Shown one piece after another: positions 39,657 to 50,104 of a stretch of 64,000 bases of DNA; the first letter of the stretch is position 1; each line of letters opens with the position of its first letter. The stretch lies in contig ML014183.1 of assembly GCA_003615045.1 (NCBI GenBank), positions 1 to 64,000 on the forward strand, read 5' to 3'. The notes under the pieces were generated by a model, which did not search any database, had not been told where the DNA came from, and saw only the letters and a list, made by a program, of their open reading frames with translations. A program made the position numbers and the translations under genes. This DNA is from Caulochytrium protostelioides. Its lineage: Eukaryota > Chytridiomycota > Caulochytriomycetes > Caulochytriales > Caulochytriaceae.

Positions 39657-41711
39657 CTAGGACGCCACGAGAGCGAGAGCGCCCAGGCCAGTGGTGCGCC
39701 ACTGCGCGGCGCCCAGGAGAGCGTGCCAATGCGAGTAGGCGGCGATCGAGACAAATATGTGCCAGATCGTGTGGCTGTGGCCGAGGTAGTCGAAGGCCCC
39801 CGGCTTCATACGCTCCGGGAACTGGGCCATGTAGATAAAGGCGCCGAACAGGTAGAACAGGACCATCAGGATAAGTCCCGGCATAAAAAAGTTCTGCGTG
39901 GGCGATGGCAATGCCGCGTGGTGGAAGCCGCTGAGGATGAGGTAGTGCAGGAACGGGCCCGAGGAGAGGCATCCCGAAATGATATAGGACCAGGTGCGGA
40001 GCTTGCGGAAGTGCGGAGCGGACCAGATGGGGAAGAGCGGGCCAAAGATGCCGGTCGTGTTGACGCACGCGAGCACCACGGTCCACGAGTTGCGGGCCAC
40101 CGGCATATCATAGAAGATGAAATACGAGATGGTGGCCGACGTGCCGAGAATCAATGCCGAGATCCCGGAAAAGTCGAGGCACCCATAAAAGACGTGGGCG
40201 TTGTGGCTCTGGCACATATGCAGGTGGAACAGGGAGCTGCAAATAAACGTCATGCTCGCGCATAGCAAGAAGCCCGTGAGCACGAGTCGGTCCGCGAACT
40301 GCAGATAGGTGTAGGCACTGCTGGTGGTGAGCGAGGTCAAGTACGGGGTGGGGTCAAAGCCAGCCTGGAACTGGCCGGCAATCACGTGGCCGAGCTGGCC
40401 CAGGTTGCCCCAGAGCGTGGGCTCGGTCGACGGCAGCCACAGCGTCAGAGCGAGACCGAGCGCGAACAAGCACGAGAGCACGTGGGTCCAAATATCGAAG
40501 GTCTCGTTGTGCATGTGGAACAGCGAGGCCCACGAGCGTTTCGAGGAGTAGTAGGCGCGGTAGCCGGAGAGGATATGGGTATTGTCTTGCAGGTGGCGCG
40601 GCACATGCTCGATCTCCAGCACGGGGCAATAGCCCCCCTGCCACCAGAAGAGGTGGTGGGTCGCGTGGTGGTGCGTGCGACGCCAGTACGCATCGCGCTC
40701 GTGGTCCGATGCAAACACCGCATGGTAGTCCTTGGTCTCGGTCTCCAGCAGGCAGCACGTCTCCAGGTCGTGCTCGCCGGTCGCGCGGTTGTAGCGGTCC
40801 TGCAGCACGACCTTGGCGGTCGTCGCCGTCTGATGCACGCTGAGCTCGGTCTCGGAGCCCTCGGCGCTGGCGCCGCTGAGCGTCGCGTCCGAGTCGGCCG
40901 CCGACGCCAGCGGGTGCCGCCGCGAGAGCTCCGCCGTGCACGTCGAGACGGCGCGGCGGCTCGTCACCGACGTCACGGTCACCGGCCCGCGGCGCGTCGT
41001 CGACACGTCCGTGGCCGACGTCGTCGCCGACGTGGTCGTCGCCGTGACCGTGGTCGCCGTCGCGTGCTCGCGCGTCGTGGTCGGCACGCTGTCCCGGCGC
41101 TCGCGCAGCCACGAGAGCGCGGAAGCCGCGGCCATGAGCGCGCGGTCGGGCCGCGGCGACGCCGGCAGGGAGAACACGGACGCGGCGGACAGCGGCGTCC
41201 ACGCGCCAGCGTGTAGCGCGGGACGCGGGGTATCATCGGCCGCCGTGGCGGCCGTCGCGTCGCCGGCGTCGGCGGCGCCGGGCATGAGGAGCCCGAGGTT
41301 GGGCAAGAACATCTCGATCTGCTGCTGCGTGGAGGCCTTGAGGTGGGCGGAGGCATCCAAAACATCGCTGAGGGTGGCCGGGATCTGGCGGCGGAGGTGC
41401 TCGGCGGCGGCGGCGGCCTTCTTGGAGGCGTCCTCGCGCGCGCTGCGCAGCGCCGAAAAGGTGCCGGACGGCAGCGATGCACGGCGCAGGTGCTGCGACG
41501 CCGCCGAGTAGGCCGACGCGACGTGGCGGCGGCCGCCGGGCGAGCAGAGGTACGTGAAGTCGGCGTGGGCGGCCGCATCGACGCCCGAGAGCGCGCCGCG
41601 CGCTGCGTCGCCGCCGGCGGGGATGGCGATGGCGCGCGCCGTGGCGAGGCTGGTCAAGCTCGTGGTGGCCGCGGCGGCCGTGCCGCGGTCCGGCTCACCC
41701 GCCGTCGCCAT
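39657..41711 (-). CDS. PAQR-family (adiponectin receptor/Izh/haemolysin III-type) membrane protein
   Basis: 684 aa, intronless. Residues about 390-684 form the seven-TM PAQR core: NETFDIWTHVLSCLFALG, the first zinc ligand in SSLFHLHMCQS, FLHYLILSG, and the paired His ligands in GHSHTIWHIFVS near the end. Fungal Izh proteins act in lipid, sterol or zinc homeostasis and related enzymes have ceramidase activity. The N-terminal 330 residues are a Ser/Thr/Ala-rich extension, and residues 340-375 are His/Trp-rich (HHHATHHLFWWQ). The extension is much longer than in yeast Izh proteins. The ATG at 41711 is the first in frame. Confidence 0.93.
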   Translation of the reverse strand: MATAGEPDRGTAAAATTSLTSLATARAIAIPAGGDAARGALSGVDAAAHADFTYLCSPGGRRHVASAYSAASQHLRRASLPSGTFSALRSAREDASKKAAAAAEHLRRQIPATLSDVLDASAHLKASTQQQIEMFLPNLGLLMPGAADAGDATAATAADDTPRPALHAGAWTPLSAASVFSLPASPRPDRALMAAASALSWLRERRDSVPTTTREHATATTVTATTTSATTSATDVSTTRRGPVTVTSVTSRRAVSTCTAELSRRHPLASAADSDATLSGASAEGSETELSVHQTATTAKVVLQDRYNRATGEHDLETCCLLETETKDYHAVFASDHERDAYWRRTHHHATHHLFWWQGGYCPVLEIEHVPRHLQDNTHILSGYRAYYSSKRSWASLFHMHNETFDIWTHVLSCLFALGLALTLWLPSTEPTLWGNLGQLGHVIAGQFQAGFDPTPYLTSLTTSSAYTYLQFADRLVLTGFLLCASMTFICSSLFHLHMCQSHNAHVFYGCLDFSGISALILGTSATISYFIFYDMPVARNSWTVVLACVNTTGIFGPLFPIWSAPHFRKLRTWSYIISGCLSSGPFLHYLILSGFHHAALPSPTQNFFMPGLILMVLFYLFGAFIYMAQFPERMKPGAFDYLGHSHTIWHIFVSIAAYSHWHALLGAAQWRTTGLGALALVAS

Positions 41712-43664
41712 GCTGCCTGCTGAAAAACGCGGTTCGGGTCAGATGCCCGCGGGCAGATGCGAACGACGATGCACGAGTCGAGGCCGCAGCGGTGCGAGGG
41801 CGAGGGCACAGCCAGCGGGCGCGATCGGCGCGGCGTGTGTGACGGACGGATGTGGCGGAGGCGTCGCGTGAATGCGGGGCGACGGGTGGGAGGCCAGGCG
41901 TCGGCGATTCGTCCGTGTTGCGCGCGTGACGGACCACTCTCGCGCAGGCTGTCGATCGAGGAAAGGCAGGCGGCGCGGCGACGGCCATGCCGGACATCAT
42001 GCCATTTAAGCCGCCACGATCCGGGAGGATCGGAGGACCGCCACCATCATTGAACACCGGTGCCGCAGAAGACAAAACCGTGAGTATGCTGAGTGCGGAC
42101 CGAACGCATGGTCTGGCCCGGTGCTTTGCAGGGCACGGCCGCGACGAGCTGTGAGGTGCGGGCGCCGGCACGAGGACGGCCGCGCCCGTGGCGACACTGG
42201 GCGCGGCGCGGGGTGTGGAGTCGTCTGCGGAACGGCCGGGGAGAGGCCGATGAGTGGTCAGCGCATGGCGCCCGCGGTCGGAAAATTCCGTACGAGAAGC
42301 GCCGTCGCGGTCGCCTTCGCGTCGGGGCAACGGCGCCGTCGCGGTCGTCCCCACGGCCCCGGCCACCCGAGCGGCGGCCATGCCGAGCGGCGGCGTTAGC
42401 GGCGGCGGCGTTGCCCCGATGAGACGCGGTGCCAAGGAGCGGCCTCCTGCGGCGACGGCCGACACGCGCCAACGCCCCGGGGTGCGCTGCCAGGGCGGCG
42501 TCCGCGACGGGAGGCCACGGCGCTGACAAGCGGCGGCCGGTGAGCCGCGCCCGTGCCGCTGGGTCGGAAGCCGGCGCCCACCGTGGCCTCCGGCGCCCTG
42601 CCTCGTCTTGCCGGGATGGACGAGCCGCGGCGACGCTGGAGCCGACCCGCTGGAGGGCGTTGCGCCGACGGGAGGCGAGCGCCGAGCCGCCGCTCGCCGC
42701 CGCCGACCCGGCCCGCAGGACCCTCCAGCGGGTGCGGCGGGCATGCGGACACGCGGTCGACCCCGACGACGGAACCCCGCCGCGGCCGAGTGACACGGGC
42801 ACGCCGAGGCCGAGCGGCACGCTTCAGGACACCCATACCGACAGGTGCAGTCCCCACGCGGTCTTTTTCTTTTCGCCGTCTTGTGTCCCATTTCCGAGGG
42901 AGGAAGGATCGACGCGGCGGTGGGCGGCGGCTTGGGCGGGCAGCCCGAGGACGTTCATGAACGGAAAGACGGTGCAAGGCGCCGAGGGCCGTCGAGCCCG
43001 GGCCGAGAGGGGAGCGGGGCTTACCGGATCAAGCAAGGCGGCCGGGAGGATGGCGGGCGTTGCGCAGGTGCCGAAAGGATCGCGCGGCGCTGTCGAGGAG
43101 CGGCGGCGACGCCCGTCACGTGGTGCGCTGTCGGGAACGGGAGGCTCAGGCAAGGGGGTCGGAAGCGGCTTCGGATGCCGTGCCGAAGATCGCCAGGAAC
43201 AGCTTCAAGAGCGCCAAGCCAAGGGAGTGGCAGACAGCGCTCCTGGGTTCCCCATCGATGCCTGTCTCCATGGATCATTGCCATGAGCTCGTTTTTGTCG
43301 ATGAGCGAGGGCCCTTCAAAAAAGGCGATGAACCGATACCGATGCGGCTGAGGAGTCTCGGATGCTGATGCTGGACTTTCGAGCATCGAGCATCGACCCT
43401 CGTCTCGGTCTCGGTCGCCCCGGCCGGGCCGTGCCGCCGGGACAGCGGCCAGCACCCGGACGGGACTGACTCACGCCCTGCCTCGTCCGAGCCCAGGATC
43501 GCCGACGGCGGCGGCCTCGCCGTCGGGAGGAGTCGGTCGGACCCGTCGGCCCAGGGCCGCCAGGGACCACGGCCGGCGGGCGGGCGTTGCCGGTGGTCGC
43601 GTTGCCGGAGGCGCAGCTGCAGGCGGCGATACCGAGGACGAGCATCCGCCCGCCGCCGTCGCCG

Positions 43665-43696
<32 letters not shown>

Positions 43697-44517
43697 GCCG
43701 CCGCCGCCAAGGAAAAAAAAAAAGGCGGACCGAGCGTCCGCCGCCGCGTGGACGAGCCGAGGGGGGCCGCGGGCGCGCCCCGGGGGCGCCGGTGCCGGCG
43801 CCGACGTCGATGCCCGCGTGGCCGGCGGGCCTCCGGGTCGGGGTGATGGTATGATGTGTCGGAGGGAGCGGCAGGGATCGGCCGCGGCAGCCGCTCCATC
43901 GCCGATCGGGATGCATCGGCATTTCCATGGCGACAAGAGAAAAAAACAACAAAACTGCTACGGAGACGATAGGGCGTCGATGTGGAGATGTCGGTCGATC
44001 CAGGCGGTGGTCGGCGATATGGACGAGGCGCGGGCATCGGCATGCCCGCCCGGAGGATGGCCGCGGCGGGGTCTGCGCTCGCGACGTGGCGGGAGGGATC
44101 GGATGGGGCACATCCGAGGGGTACGGCTCCAAGCTCGAGAGAGAAAAGACAGACAACAGATCAGGCCATCGCCAAACAATCCTCAAAACGCGGAGGCGAC
44201 ACCGAGCATCGTGGGGTATATTACAGAGTGCGTCGCCCTCAACACATCGAATCGCCTACCACAGCACCCAAGAAAAAGGTGGCGCCACTATCGATGGAAG
44301 ATGGATGAGTTGCTCATGGGCGACGCATCATTATCAGCACGGTCGCGTCACCCCGCGAAGGGCCCGCCGTCGCTTGATGGGGGCGAAGGGGCCCCGGGCG
44401 GGAGCGCTCTGTCGACGTCTGGTGTTATGGATACATGGACATGGATGATATAAACCTCGCGTCGGACTTGCGTCTGCGGTGGAGGCAGACCTCGCTGGGG
44501 CCCTCGCCGGGGCCCTG
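41712..44517. other. 2.8 kb GC-rich region without supportable gene
   Basis: Several long frames are open on both strands (41695-42891 minus, 42429-43286 plus, 43275-44186 minus). All translate to Arg/Ala/Pro/Gly-rich sequence without domains, and they overlap one another, as expected by chance in very GC-rich DNA. A CCG/TCG tract lies at 43649-43708. Confidence 0.45.
43649..43708 (+). repeat. CCG/TCG trinucleotide tract
   Basis: About 20 CCG units with scattered TCG variants, followed closely by an A run (43713-43723). Confidence 0.9.
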
Positions 44518-45702
44518 CTAAGCGTGTTTGGGGATGTCGAGCTTCATGGAGAAGTCCACGTGGGGCACGCCCTGCGAGAGCGAGCCGAAGCTCAGGACAT
44601 CGACGCCCGGCAGCATGTAGTCGCCCGCGTTGGCGACCGTCAGGCCGCCGCTGACTTCGATCAAGCATCGCGGTTTCGCGAGAACGCGGCTGTTGCTGCC
44701 GTCGTCGGAAACGAGCGGCCGATCAGGCAATGTGGCGATGCTAGCGGCGACATCGGCGGGCGACATGTTGTCGAGCATCACGACGTCGGCACCAGCCGCG
44801 ACGGCTTCGCGGAGCCCCGCGGCCGTGGCGACCTCGACCTCGATTTTCACGGCGAAGCCGGCGTGGGCCCGGGCCGACGCGACGGCACGAGGAATGGACC
44901 CCACCGCTGCAATGTGGTTGTCCTTGAGCATCACCATCCCCGACAGGTCGTAGCGATGCGGGTCGGCGCCGCCGACCACCATCGCGTATTTCTCGACCAG
45001 ACGGAACCCGGGCGTGGTCTTGCGTGTGCCCACGATCAGGCCAGGCCACCCCCGCTGCTGTTTCAGACCGTTCAGCGCGTGCGCCCTGTGCTTGCCAGAG
45101 AGAGGGATAGCAGAATCCGACGTCGGAAGTCGAGATTAGAATGCCACGATGGGTCCCCGGTGTCAGACACCAGAATCCAGACAAAAAGAGATCACGCAGC
45201 CATGGATCATGAATCCATGCACATGAAGCGCGGTGAGTCAACAGGGGCACGATGGTTTGCACGCTGGGCGCCAGGTTCGACAGCCTCCATCACGATGAAA
45301 CGTCCCAAGGAAGACTGACCTTGAAGCGATTCCCGACGCACGGGCAAGGATGTTGAGGGCCACACGCTCGCCCAGCAGGAGTCGGTTCATGGGGCCGCGC
45401 ACGGTGGCCACGACGACGCGGTGGGTCCCCGGGTCTGGCGGCGGGACGCGCGCGCCCTCCGTCTCGGTCCACGTGACCGTGGCGCCGAGCTGCCGGAAGA
45501 CCTCGTCCACGAAGGGGCGGCCGCACAGAACCGCGTCGCGCTGCTTGCAGTAGATATGCGCCGTGCCCGCGTCATCGCCGACGACGTAGCCGCCGACATC
45601 AAAGTGCGGCGCATCTTCGGCGAGGTATCCTTCGACCAGCCGCGTCAGCACGACGGGCGACAGCAGGCACGCGGCCCGGCACGGGAGGGGCTGGCGGGAC
45701 AT
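44518..45702 (-). CDS. BNA6: Nicotinate-nucleotide pyrophosphorylase (quinolinate phosphoribosyltransferase)
   Basis: Exons (minus) 45702-45320 and 45085-44518, 316 aa. The intron is 234 nt, phase 2, donor GTCAGT, acceptor CAG. With this join the spacing between SGIAS and GTRKTTPGFR is 19 residues, matching yeast Bna6. The enzyme converts quinolinate and PRPP to nicotinate mononucleotide in de novo NAD synthesis from tryptophan. Visible landmarks: DVGGYVVGDD, HIYCKQRDAVLCG, LLLGERVALNILARASG, GTRKTTPGFRLVEKYAMVVG, HRYDLSGMVMLKDNH, KIEVEV, DVVMLDN and IEVSGGL. The start at 45702 gives a normal family length; the frame is open further upstream without homology. Confidence 0.96.
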
Positions 45703-46384
45703 GGCGCGAACGGCGATGATGGGAACGGCGCCTTGCGTATGGCGTCGAGGTCGTGGATAGTGGTTCCTGCTGGCCCACGTCGCCGCATGACGCCGAGTGC
45801 CTGGGTCGGATAGGTGGCGTCGAGTTTTCATTTCACAGCAACCTCGATCTGGATCCTAGTTCGTCTAGGTCCCCGTGGCGATGTGGCGGGAGGATGACCG
45901 CCGTCGTGAAGGGTCTCCAAACCGACGGGGTGCGCCGCGATCTGATCCAGTGACGCGGGGTTGCGCCGCGCTGCGCCGGCCCGCCCAGCCACGCCAAACC
46001 ACGCCGGCTCCCGCCGCCCGTCACGTGCGGCAGGTGGCGCTGACGCCGATCTGCGGGGCCTGGCGATCGCGCGGGGCAGCCGGATGGCCTATCCGTGCAC
46101 CCGGCGGGGAGAGGTGATACGATGTGCTTTCGTGCTTTCCTCTTCCGACTAAAACGTGGGTCATCAGGATGAATGCCTGCAGCTTGAAGCGCGTCGCCGG
46201 AATGTCGACAAGCTCCATCAAGCACACGCGGTATATCGATTATACGATGCAGATGCATCAGAAAGAGGACGTCGAAGGAGGATGCCAGCAACATGCAGCA
46301 CGCGTCGTCCGTCCCTTTCCACACGATGGTGGCATTCAATAAAAAAAGGATGCTGAAGTCGCCCACAGAGATGACTCGCGCCGT
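45703..46384. other. Intergenic region, no gene seen
   Basis: Promoter side of the QPRT gene and 3' flank of the glucosidase II gene, both on the minus strand. An open minus frame at 45833-46366 has no recognisable content. Confidence 0.5.
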
Positions 46385-49032
46385 TTAGGACGCGGACGAG
46401 CACGCGGCCGGCGTACGGAAGCGCAGGGAGAACCGCCATTTCGACGGCTCCGAGACGCGGGTAATGGCGTTTGTGGCGCCGCACTCGATGGCGACTTCCG
46501 CCGAGCGCACCCCGCCGTCCGGGCACCGCCCGCCTTCGTAGTACTGCATCGCATACTCGTGCGGGCGGTCCGGGCGCTGGGGCTTGCGGCCGCCCCACCG
46601 CACAAACCGGCCGAGCAGCGTCGCGTCGCCGCCGCCCTGACTCAGCCGCGTGACGCGGTCCAGCGGACAGAACTCGTACGTCGCGTCGGCGCCGTCGAAT
46701 GCAAAGCATTGCCGGAACAGCGCTTCCCACGCGCCGTCCGGACCAAAGTCCATGCCGTCGGCCTCGTCCATCGCGTGCAGCGCGGCGCGCGCCGCCGCCA
46801 GCTCGCGCTCCGCCGCCGCAAAGATCTGCCGCGCCTTCTGCGGCTTGCGGCGCAGCGCGCGCGCCGCCTCGGCTTCGTCCGCGCCCCACGCGGCCATCAC
46901 GCCGCCGTCGCTGCTGGTGCCGCTGGCGCCGCCGGGCGCCATGGGCATCGCGACCGGCGCCGCGAGCCCGACGGCGCTGAGCACGGCACGGCCACCGGAC
47001 TGCAGCGTGCGCGCCGTCGACTGCGCCACCTTGCGCGGCCCGGACCACGACCAGAGCCCGGAGGCGGCGACACGGACGAGCGCCGCGGCGCGGTTCCACG
47101 AGTGCTCGAGACAGCGCGCCAGCGGGCTGTACGGGTCGTCGCAGGGGTGGTCGAGATACCAGTCGATGACGTGGTCGTCGTCGACATCGTCGGCGAGGGC
47201 GTCGGCGTCGGCGTTGCGCTCGCCCGCCGGAGCGGCAGAAGCAGCGGTGTCCGCAGCGTCCTCGACGTCCTCGTCGTCCTCGTCCTCATCGTCGTCGTCT
47301 GGGGTCGTCGCCGCGTCACGCGCCGTCGCCATCGCCGCGACCGCATCGGCGAGCACGGCCGTCGCCAGCGGCACGTCGGCGCACGTCGCCCCCGTCGGCC
47401 GCGGCGTGCGCACAAGCGGCGGCAGGATCGGCTCGTTGAGTTTGCGGTCGACCCGCTTCTGCTCTTTCGCATACGCGTCGTCCTCCTCGTCCCAGTCGGC
47501 GAACCGCGCGTCCAGCGCCTGCACGGCGTCGGTATGTTCGGGGTGCATGGCATACGCCACGTGAGCGTGGTCGTGGTCGCCGCTGCCCGACGCGGCGTCG
47601 TCGCTGCCGCCCGGGGCCGCCGACGGTGGCGGGATGCGCTTCAGCACCTTGAGGGTCGCATAGACCTCGTCGAGCCGTTTCTCGAGCGCCGCGACACGCG
47701 CCTTGCGGTGGTCTAAGACGCCGAGGGTGCGTTCGAGGCGCGTCGGACACGCGGCGAGCTGCTCTTCGGCGAGGCGGCGCTGCCGGCGACGCTCGAGCTG
47801 GGTCTCAAGGAGCTCCGCCTGCTGGACGGTTTGGTTCAGGAAGGCGACGCGGGCCGAGGACGCGGCGAGCGTCGCGAGCAGGTCGTGGCGCTCGCGGCGG
47901 CGCTTCTCGGCGAGGGCGGCGTGGTCAGCCACGTACGCGGCGCGAGTGGCTTGGCCGGCGGCGCGGACGGCGGCTTCCTCGGCGGCGCGTCGGCGCGCGG
48001 CGGCGGCCTGCGCGGCGCACGTGGAGGGGCAGGCCGTGCCGGAGGCCCACTCGTCGGAGCCGTCGCAGCACGCGGCGTCGCAGATGCCGTCATTGACCGC
48101 CGACGACGGGATCGACTGGCCGACGTGGCCCTCGTTCGCGCACCAGAAGCGCGGCTTGCTGAAGGGCCCGATGGGGAAAGCGCCGGTCGCGCGGTCGTGG
48201 GTCACGACCGTCAGATGGCTGCACGCCGAGGTTCCGACTTCGTCGCTGCCGTCGGGGCAGTCGCAGTAGCCGTCGTTGATGGCGGACGCTGGTAGCTGCC
48301 GCGATTTGTCGAGGCAAGTAAACACGTGCTCGGCCGCCGTCTGGTTGCTGGCCATCTCAAACGTATAGTGGGCCACCACTAATACGCGAATCATACCGCG
48401 CAGGAAGCGTAGGCCATATTCATCATGGAAAGAGAAAGGGAGTCTTGCCAAGCAAATCAGGGGTTCGATGAGTACGGTGGGATGGATCATCATGCACCTG
48501 TGTGGTCTGCAGCCAACCCACTACCAAATGACTTACAGCTCGGGTGGACGCCACGCAACGCATTGGCTTGCCACGCGTCAGCCAGCGCAGCTTTGGCAGC
48601 CGCAGCCGTCACTGCTGCTGCCGAGGAAGCGGCGGCCGATGCGGCTGAAACCGTTGATGACGCCGCTGCCGCCGCCGTTGATGACGCTGCCGCCGCTGCC
48701 GTCGGCCCGCTCGTTGTCAGACCGTGGCGGCCGCGGCTCTCGTCCGCACCCGCGGCCTGGGCGACTGCGGCGGCCACGGGGTCCGCCACGGCGTCGGCAT
48801 GAGAAGGCGACGCGACAGCCGCGGGGGTGGCGGCCGTCGCGGCCGTAGCGCTGAGCGGCGCGCCGGTCCAAGATGGCGACGCGAGCAGCGGCAGCACGAG
48901 GCTGATCAGGAGCACGGCGAGCAGCCGCCGCGCTGACGGCGTCGGCCGTCTTGGGCATCGTAGGGGCACCGGACACGGGCGGCCACTCAGCGCGGGCGCC
49001 GCTGCGGGCGTCTGGGAGGTAGCCGCGGCCAT
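46385..49032 (-). CDS. GTB1: Glucosidase II beta subunit (PRKCSH/Gtb1-like)
   Basis: Exons (minus) 49032-48537 and 48378-46385, 829 aa. The intron is 158 nt, phase 1, donor GTAAGT, acceptor TAG. The join brings RGVHPS next to LVAHYTF...HVFTCLD, restoring the N-terminal motif of mature glucosidase II beta. The protein helps the alpha subunit trim glucose from N-glycans in the ER. It has a signal anchor/peptide (LLAVLLISLVLPLL, about 36-50) and an unusual Ala/Ser/Thr-rich insert of about 90 residues before RGVHPS. Two LDL-A-like modules (GYCDCPDGSDE, CDAACCDGSDEW), a charged coiled coil and acidic linker (DDDDEDEDDEDVED), and a C-terminal MRH lectin domain (QCFAFDG, YEFCPLD, YYEGGRCPDGG, IECG) follow. 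The C-terminus (AACSSAS) lacks HDEL. Confidence 0.92.
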
Positions 49033-50104
49033 CGAGGCGCGGCGAGCAACACAGTCAACAGAAACGCAAGTCGTGAGCTCGGCACGAAGAAGGGTAAACG
49101 GCGCGGCAGCAGCAGCGCATGACGGTATGACGCTCAGTATGCCGCAGGGTCCAGAGTGACGTCGGAGACGGGGGGTCGGCCGACGTTGACGGCACCCTGA
49201 CGGGCCACCCCACCCGCGACGCGTGCGCGTCACTGTTTTCTGATGAAGCAATCGGCCGCGTGAACGTTCATACTGCGACGCGACGCGAAGGTCGTCGGCG
49301 GCATCCGGGACACGGCATCGGATCGGCTGTGGGCCACGTGCGCGTGGCACGTGGCCGTCACGGCGCGCTGCACGTGCGCGTCCCGGCCAACGCGCGAGAC
49401 CCGCGCCTGTGCGATCCGACCGCGGCGTCGGCGTCGGCGGCGTCGGCGATGGCCGTCTAAGCCACCTGCGTCTGAGCCACCCGCCGCGGCGGCCGGAGCT
49501 GTCCCACTTCACGCACCGAATGTGCTCATCCGGCCGTTGCCCACAGCGTCAACCCGACCTGGTGGGCCGACCGCTCTCATCAAGACGATTCATACTGTGT
49601 CCGTACGCAGCGCCACGAAGCCGCGTCTGTAGGAACGATGGCGTAGGACGACGGCGATCGTCGGCCGTCTGAACCGCGGCTGGCTAGCCCCCCAGCGGCG
49701 CTTCCCCTAACGTGGCGCGGCCGACCCGCCCCGACGCGGTGGGGCGGAGGGATCGGCGCGACGGCGGTGGTAGTGGCCCCCCGCGGCGTGGTGAACAGTG
49801 TAAATCGACCAACGGCGGGCACTGTTGGGATATCGCATGGAACACGCACTCATCAAGGACGATAAATGGATCCGGCATGACTCGTAGCTGGTCACGGCGT
49901 TGCAGCGCGGCGGCATTGCTCTCTGGAGCCTCGCCCGCCCACCTGGTCGTGGTCGATCTCGCTATCGTGGTGCATGGTCCTCCTCGTTGTTCCGTGGCCT
50001 ACCGAGTCCGTTTGGCGAAGCGCTTCACCCCGGCCTGAGCTCTAACCGTGCGTGCGTGTGCGTGTGACGCCGCCGCCGTCGCGATCTGATCCGCTAGACG
50101 CGCG
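49033..50104. other. Divergent promoter region
   Basis: 1.07 kb between the start codons of the glucosidase II beta gene (minus) and the LRR-DIL gene (plus). Short frames on both strands have no recognisable content. Confidence 0.5.

Noticed and set aside
41695-42891. 398-codon minus frame, with overlapping 257-codon minus (42047-42820) and 285-codon plus (42429-43286) frames
   Set aside because: All are Arg/Pro/Ala-rich, mutually overlapping and partly antisense to the PAQR start; no domain or splice support.
43275-44186. 303-codon minus frame
   Set aside because: Composed of poly-Arg from the CCG tract and low complexity; no homology signal.
45833-46366. 177-codon minus frame between QPRT and glucosidase II beta
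   Set aside because: No domain, irregular composition, and both neighbours have complete gene models without it.
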